This document shows, in pieces, positions 60,128-64,000 of a stretch of 64,000 nt of DNA (positions are counted from its first letter, which is position 1; the number at the start of each line of letters is the position of its first letter). Under the pieces are notes generated by a model. The model made no database searches and had not been told where the DNA came from. It saw nothing but the letters and a program-made list of their open reading frames with translations. The translations under genes and the position numbers were made by a program. This stretch comes from Linnemannia hyalina (Eukaryota > Mortierellomycota > Mortierellomycetes > Mortierellales > Mortierellaceae): the NCBI GenBank assembly GCA_019671135.1, contig JAHRHY010000005.1, positions 1,736,001 through 1,800,000 on the forward strand, read 5' to 3'.

Positions 60128-62192
60128 TTATTTCTGATTGCTATGGTCTGATATGGTGTCACCGTGTATGTTGAAGGACTCTAGTGAAGCGTCGCCTCTG
60201 ACCCAGTTCTGAAAAACTCCAGCAAACAACAATTGTTTGGCTTTAGTGAAATCTGTATCCAGTCTCTTCCATTCATGATAGGTAATACTCGTTGGTCCTG
60301 GCTCGTCTGATGAACTAGCGTCTGTTTTCGACATCATAGACTGGACAAGCGGAGGCTGCGGTGAAATAGACCTCCACAAGGCGACGCTGCTTTCAAACAT
60401 GTTGATCTTGCAGAGTCGACTCCTTGACTTTGGCTGGATTTGCTTTTTGACAGACGCGCCGGCTTTGCAGCCATTGATGAGGACCTCTGTCAACTGAGGC
60501 TCTGAAGCTACCCATGACAAACCTACAGTTCAACAAGGAAGGCCAGTCAGATTTGATGGATGGCCACTTCTTGATATGATATAATGGTCAATCAGTAGAC
60601 AGTTACGGGGATTTAATACGTACTGGAGGCGCATGCAACTGGTGCAGAGGTGATGCCTTCTTGTTCGCTTTGCTTTGAGACGGCCTCTTTACCGAATTCG
60701 AATGCGATCTCGCTCTTGTGCACGCTGATTTCGCGTGGGTGGATTGTTGCAGAGGTGGTCGATAGTTCATCAGTTCTTGAGTCGGTGATGTGGTCCGTGC
60801 GCCGCCGACAATCCTGAATCCTCCTAAACAAGGCTCTTTCCAGCGCCTCCGCATCGAACAGCTCCTTCGTGACAACGGACTCGAGATAGATGGGCTTCTT
60901 CAGAAACGGCATCACCAAGGCAGAGCTGAGTCCCAGAATGTTCCAGCGCGTAATCTTGTCGCTACAGGACATGGAGAGCGTCGGTTCCGAGTCAACTCTG
61001 CCAGGTTTTGTTCGTAACACGCCAACAGAGTCGTAATCGATTCGGCCACGTCGGAAACCGAGAACTTGATCGCTGCATACCAGCTGCTGATCCTTCTGCA
61101 CCCCGGACTTGTTCGTTGTATGGCTTTTGGCTGCAGCAGTGGTGCTGGTGCTATCACGCTTTTGCAGTTTTGTAGAAGGTGCAGCAGTCTCAGTTGGTTC
61201 GACCAGTGCTTCCGATTCCCGCCTGCGTTTTGATCCGGTGACTGGTGAAGCCCTCAGATCCTGATCTCCTGCTGCTGTAGGTTCCTGCGCAGCTGACTTT
61301 GGTCGCCTCTGCTGCCCTGCCATGAATGCGTTCCTGGATTCTTCGCTCTGTGTCAGCGCCAAGCTAGCAGTCGTAGCATCTCCACCTTAACGTACGAGGC
61401 GATGATAGAACAGTTAGTTGAGAACGCCTCTAGTGCAAGAGGTGATCATTGCGCGTCGCGTGTTGGGCTATGCCTTACATGGTGCTTGGCTGACGTAAAG
61501 ATGGAATTGAGTTCCCGCGTGGGTTAATTCGAAGAGAGGCGAGTTCTCCTGTTGCACGTCATGGCTACGGGCACCCAGATACTTGAAATTTTTCTTGAAG
61601 TTATTAAATTCCTGTACACTCCTCTGCATCTCGTGCAAGCACCACCTATCAAAGAGATATTGGTAGTTAAGAGTTAGAGTCAAAAGCAGATAGTCACCAA
61701 CAACGACAAAGTATAAGAATTGAAAAAGTACTTGTTGAATCCTCGACGAGCTAGGACTTCGGCGTGGCAGTCATTGAGCAAGTCGCCTCGGGGACTCTGT
61801 TTCCCTTGCGGCAAGCATTTACTTCCTGTCCTATGAAATGTTCATAATTTCCGTTAGACGCGTTCAAATGGCGAAGTGACCGCATACGTGATGGCTTCTC
61901 ATAAATAAGTAAAACCAACTTTTTCAACAAACACGACCTACGCCAATGATATGCATTCAATCTCCCAGAGCGCATCCGTTTGGAGGCTCTCTTTGTTATT
62001 CTCTGTGCCAGTTGTAGTAGTGGTGTGCTGATCTTTGACAGGAGTAGCCATGACTATGCCTGCGAGAATTGTCCATTCAGCTTGGCCATTGTTTCTGTTG
62101 GCTGGTTTCCCATTCTTGGGTAGCTTGCCGAACTGGGCGTGACATTCCCGGACGATGTTGTCAGCCAGGTCGTAAGTTGTAGAGGTTCGCAT
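60128..62192 (-). CDS. TAD1: tRNA-specific adenosine deaminase TAD1/ADAT1
   Basis: Five exons on the minus strand (62192-61942, 61830-61732, 61645-61479, 61385-60624, 60522-60128), 557 residues. The enzyme converts A37 to inosine in tRNA-Ala. The deaminase-editase domain shows ECISLATGSKCL, the zinc and catalytic residues in LNDCHAEVLARRGF (His and Glu), the first zinc Cys in APCGDAT, and the second in MSCSDKITRWN after GRVDSEPTLS. Exon 4 also encodes a Ser/Thr/Arg/Lys-rich insert between the two zinc cysteines (about residues 155-240) that makes the protein longer than yeast Tad1 (400 residues); the insert resembles a disordered, possibly nuclear-targeting segment (GSKRRRE). The 3' end is 139 nt from the end of DNM1 (convergent). 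Confidence 0.9.
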
Positions 62193-62478
62193 GGTGAAGA
62201 AGAAGGAGGGGGTGAGGTTTAAGTCCAGCAGAAAAGTGCCTGAAAAGAAACTTGATCAGGTGCACGTGACTATTCCACCCTCCAAGAAAAAGCCACTCCT
62301 TCTCTCAGGGACAGACAAAAAAAAGAGGGCGATCAACGAAACGACGACAAAGAAAAAATAAAGTCAATTGTTTTTGGGTTCTCCCTCAACAACGTTCTGT
62401 TCACAACTCCTCCATCCTTCTTTTGTTTGCTGCCCTTCTTGCAATCACAATCGGATCAGGAAGAAAGAAAAAAAAAAG
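62193..62478. promoter_or_regulatory. Bidirectional promoter region between TAD1 and PRP40
   Basis: 286 nt separate the two start codons. Contains GCACGTGAC at about 62261-62269, a palindromic CACGTG E-box that bHLH factors of the Cbf1 or Pho4 kind bind in other fungi. Binding here is not shown. Confidence 0.45.
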
Positions 62479-64000
62479 ATGCCCGAATCACACGCAACCC
62501 CTTCGACGACAGCGCCTCCCGCAGCAGCAGATGCTACTGAGACCAAGAGTCTCTGGACCGAGTACACTCATCAGGATGGTCGCAAGTACTATTACCACAC
62601 AGTCACCAAACAGACCGTCTGGCAGAAGCCCGATGAGCTGAAGACACCCAAGGAGGTACCGTCGCCATACGAATAACGTTGGATAAAGGGAGGGAATTTT
62701 GCTGGTTGATAACACAGTTGTTGTACCGATCCACTAACAGGCCCTCTCCTTTGAACAATAGCTGGCTCTGGAGGCGTGTGTCTGGAAGGAGTACTCGACC
62801 CCCGAAGGCAAAAAGTACTATCACAATGCGAAATCCTCAGAGACTGTTTGGACTGCACCCGAGGAATACAAGACCCTCTTTGATGAACTCGCGGAAGAAA
62901 CAAAGGCAAAGGAGAAGGCAGCGGCAGCGGCTACACCTGCTGCATCAGGAGCTGCCACAACATCGACGGCGACTTCGGCTTCGGCAACAGCAACTGCAGC
63001 TCCAACAACCGCATCAGTGGTGACACCGGCACCTGTGACAACACAAATGTCATCTCTCCCAGTTAGACCCATGACGCCCAACTCCTCTTCGACCGTCTCG
63101 ATCCCCTCACCCCTGCGACACCAGGCGATCCCACCAGCATCTCACCAACACCAACACCAACAATCATCCCTCCCACCCCGCGATCTGAATGGACCTCCGT
63201 CGTTTATGCCGCATCAGAACCCCTCGTTCCGTCAACCTGCCTTTCATCACCAGCAAGGAGCACGTCCACCTCGTTTTCAGCAGTCGTTTGTCCCTCAGGA
63301 AAGCACCACGACTCGCGTCAGCGTTCGGGAAAGTGAAGTTAGCCAGACCCCAGAGTTTGCGACCAGACACGAAGCTGAAGAGGCATTTAAGGGACTGCTC
63401 AAGGAAACGGTATGTTGCCATGCCGCTAAATGATACCTTTTGCTATTTTGGTTGTTGCCTGTTGCCCACCGACTGACAATTTTTGTCAATGGATCGACTT
63501 GTCAACATATAGGGAGTGACATCAACATGGACATGGGAGCAGACAATGCGTGCAGTGGTCACCAACCCAATGTACCGAGCCCTGAAGACAACTGCAGAGC
63601 GCAAGACAGCCTTTCAGGAGTATGTCGACGATTGCCGGGTACAGGAGAGAAAGGAGGAGAAGGAACGCCAACAGAAGCAAAAGCAGGATTTGTTGGATCT
63701 TCTGAAATCGAGCGACAAGGTGACACATGCCAGTCGCTACACCACTATCTCTCGACTGTTTGCAGAGGAAGCGGCATTCAAGGCGATCGAGGACGACCGG
63801 CTTCGTTTCTCTATCTTTGACAGCTATGTTAGCGACTTGATCAGGCAGGAGAAGGAGGAGGCTCGCCAGAGGCGCAAGTCTGGCATGTCTGCTCTGCTAT
63901 CGCTTTACCAATCCATGGAGGGGATCACGCTCTTGACGAGGTGGTCGCAGGCTCAGGAGATGTTGCAGGAGAATAGCGAGTTCAAGAATACTGAAGTTAT
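62479..64000 (+). CDS. PRP40: Pre-mRNA splicing factor PRP40, 5' part
   Basis: Partial at the 3' end, where the window stops. Exons 62479-62655, 62762-63409 and from 63513 on; about 437 residues visible. Prp40 is a U1 snRNP protein that bridges the 5' splice site and the branch-point complex. Two N-terminal WW domains are each almost one exon part ([16 protein letters not shown] with [23 protein letters not shown] with WTAPEEY). An Ala/Thr/Ser- and then Pro/His/Gln-rich linker follows, then the first FF domain ([40 protein letters not shown]) and the start of the second ([21 protein letters not shown]). The start is the first ATG after an A-rich leader and lies directly before the first WW domain. 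Confidence 0.93.

Overview
The window is nuclear DNA of an early-diverging fungus, most likely a Mucoromycota member close to Mortierellaceae. The evidence is spliced genes with short GT-AG introns (mostly 60-150 nt), fungal-type housekeeping proteins, a diverging F-box/leucine-rich family with many decayed copies, and several genes that I recall as shared with animals but missing from the model yeasts (RAD51D, RABL6, GUCD1, a C12orf4/FERRY3 relative). The organism is inferred; no rRNA or other marker gene is present. Exon models below were built by hand from splice signals, reading phase and recalled family sequences; no search was run.

Layout. 1-5.0 kb: the 3' end of an actin-binding ABP1-type gene, an F-box/LRR gene with a long serine run, a relic of a second F-box gene, and an uncertain low-complexity gene. 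5.3-12.3 kb: RAD51D, a NUDT19-like Nudix hydrolase and, convergent with it, MLH1. 13.3-21.4 kb: GUCD1-like gene, GMP synthase (GUA1) and a secreted, probably GPI-anchored periplasmic-binding-fold protein, all on the plus strand. 22-33.5 kb: five-gene minus-strand stretch up to RABL6 containing ASF1, an ASPSCR1/TUG-type UBX protein, pyruvate dehydrogenase E2 and RABL6. 34.5-37.9 kb: a C12orf4/FERRY3-like gene that carries a UBA domain, head to head with RABL6. 38.2-42.2 kb: an intact F-box/LRR gene between two relics. 42.6-53.7 kb: ribosomal stalk P0, APC10, a pepsin-like aspartic protease, the ribosome assembly factor YTM1/WDR12, mitochondrial glutamyl-tRNA synthetase and a small LYR-like protein. 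53.8-64 kb: SAS10/UTP3, the dynamin DNM1, tRNA adenosine deaminase TAD1/ADAT1 and the 5' part of the splicing factor PRP40.

Most genes are unrelated housekeeping genes that sit close together in divergent or convergent pairs; nothing here is an operon or an obvious biosynthetic cluster. The observations most worth following are the UBA-containing FERRY3 relative facing RABL6, a pyruvate dehydrogenase E2 that lacks the peripheral subunit-binding domain, the glutamine-rich frame interrupted by TAG codons near 4.5-5.0 kb, and the birth-and-decay series of F-box copies. I saw no transposon, CRISPR array, tRNA or rRNA gene.
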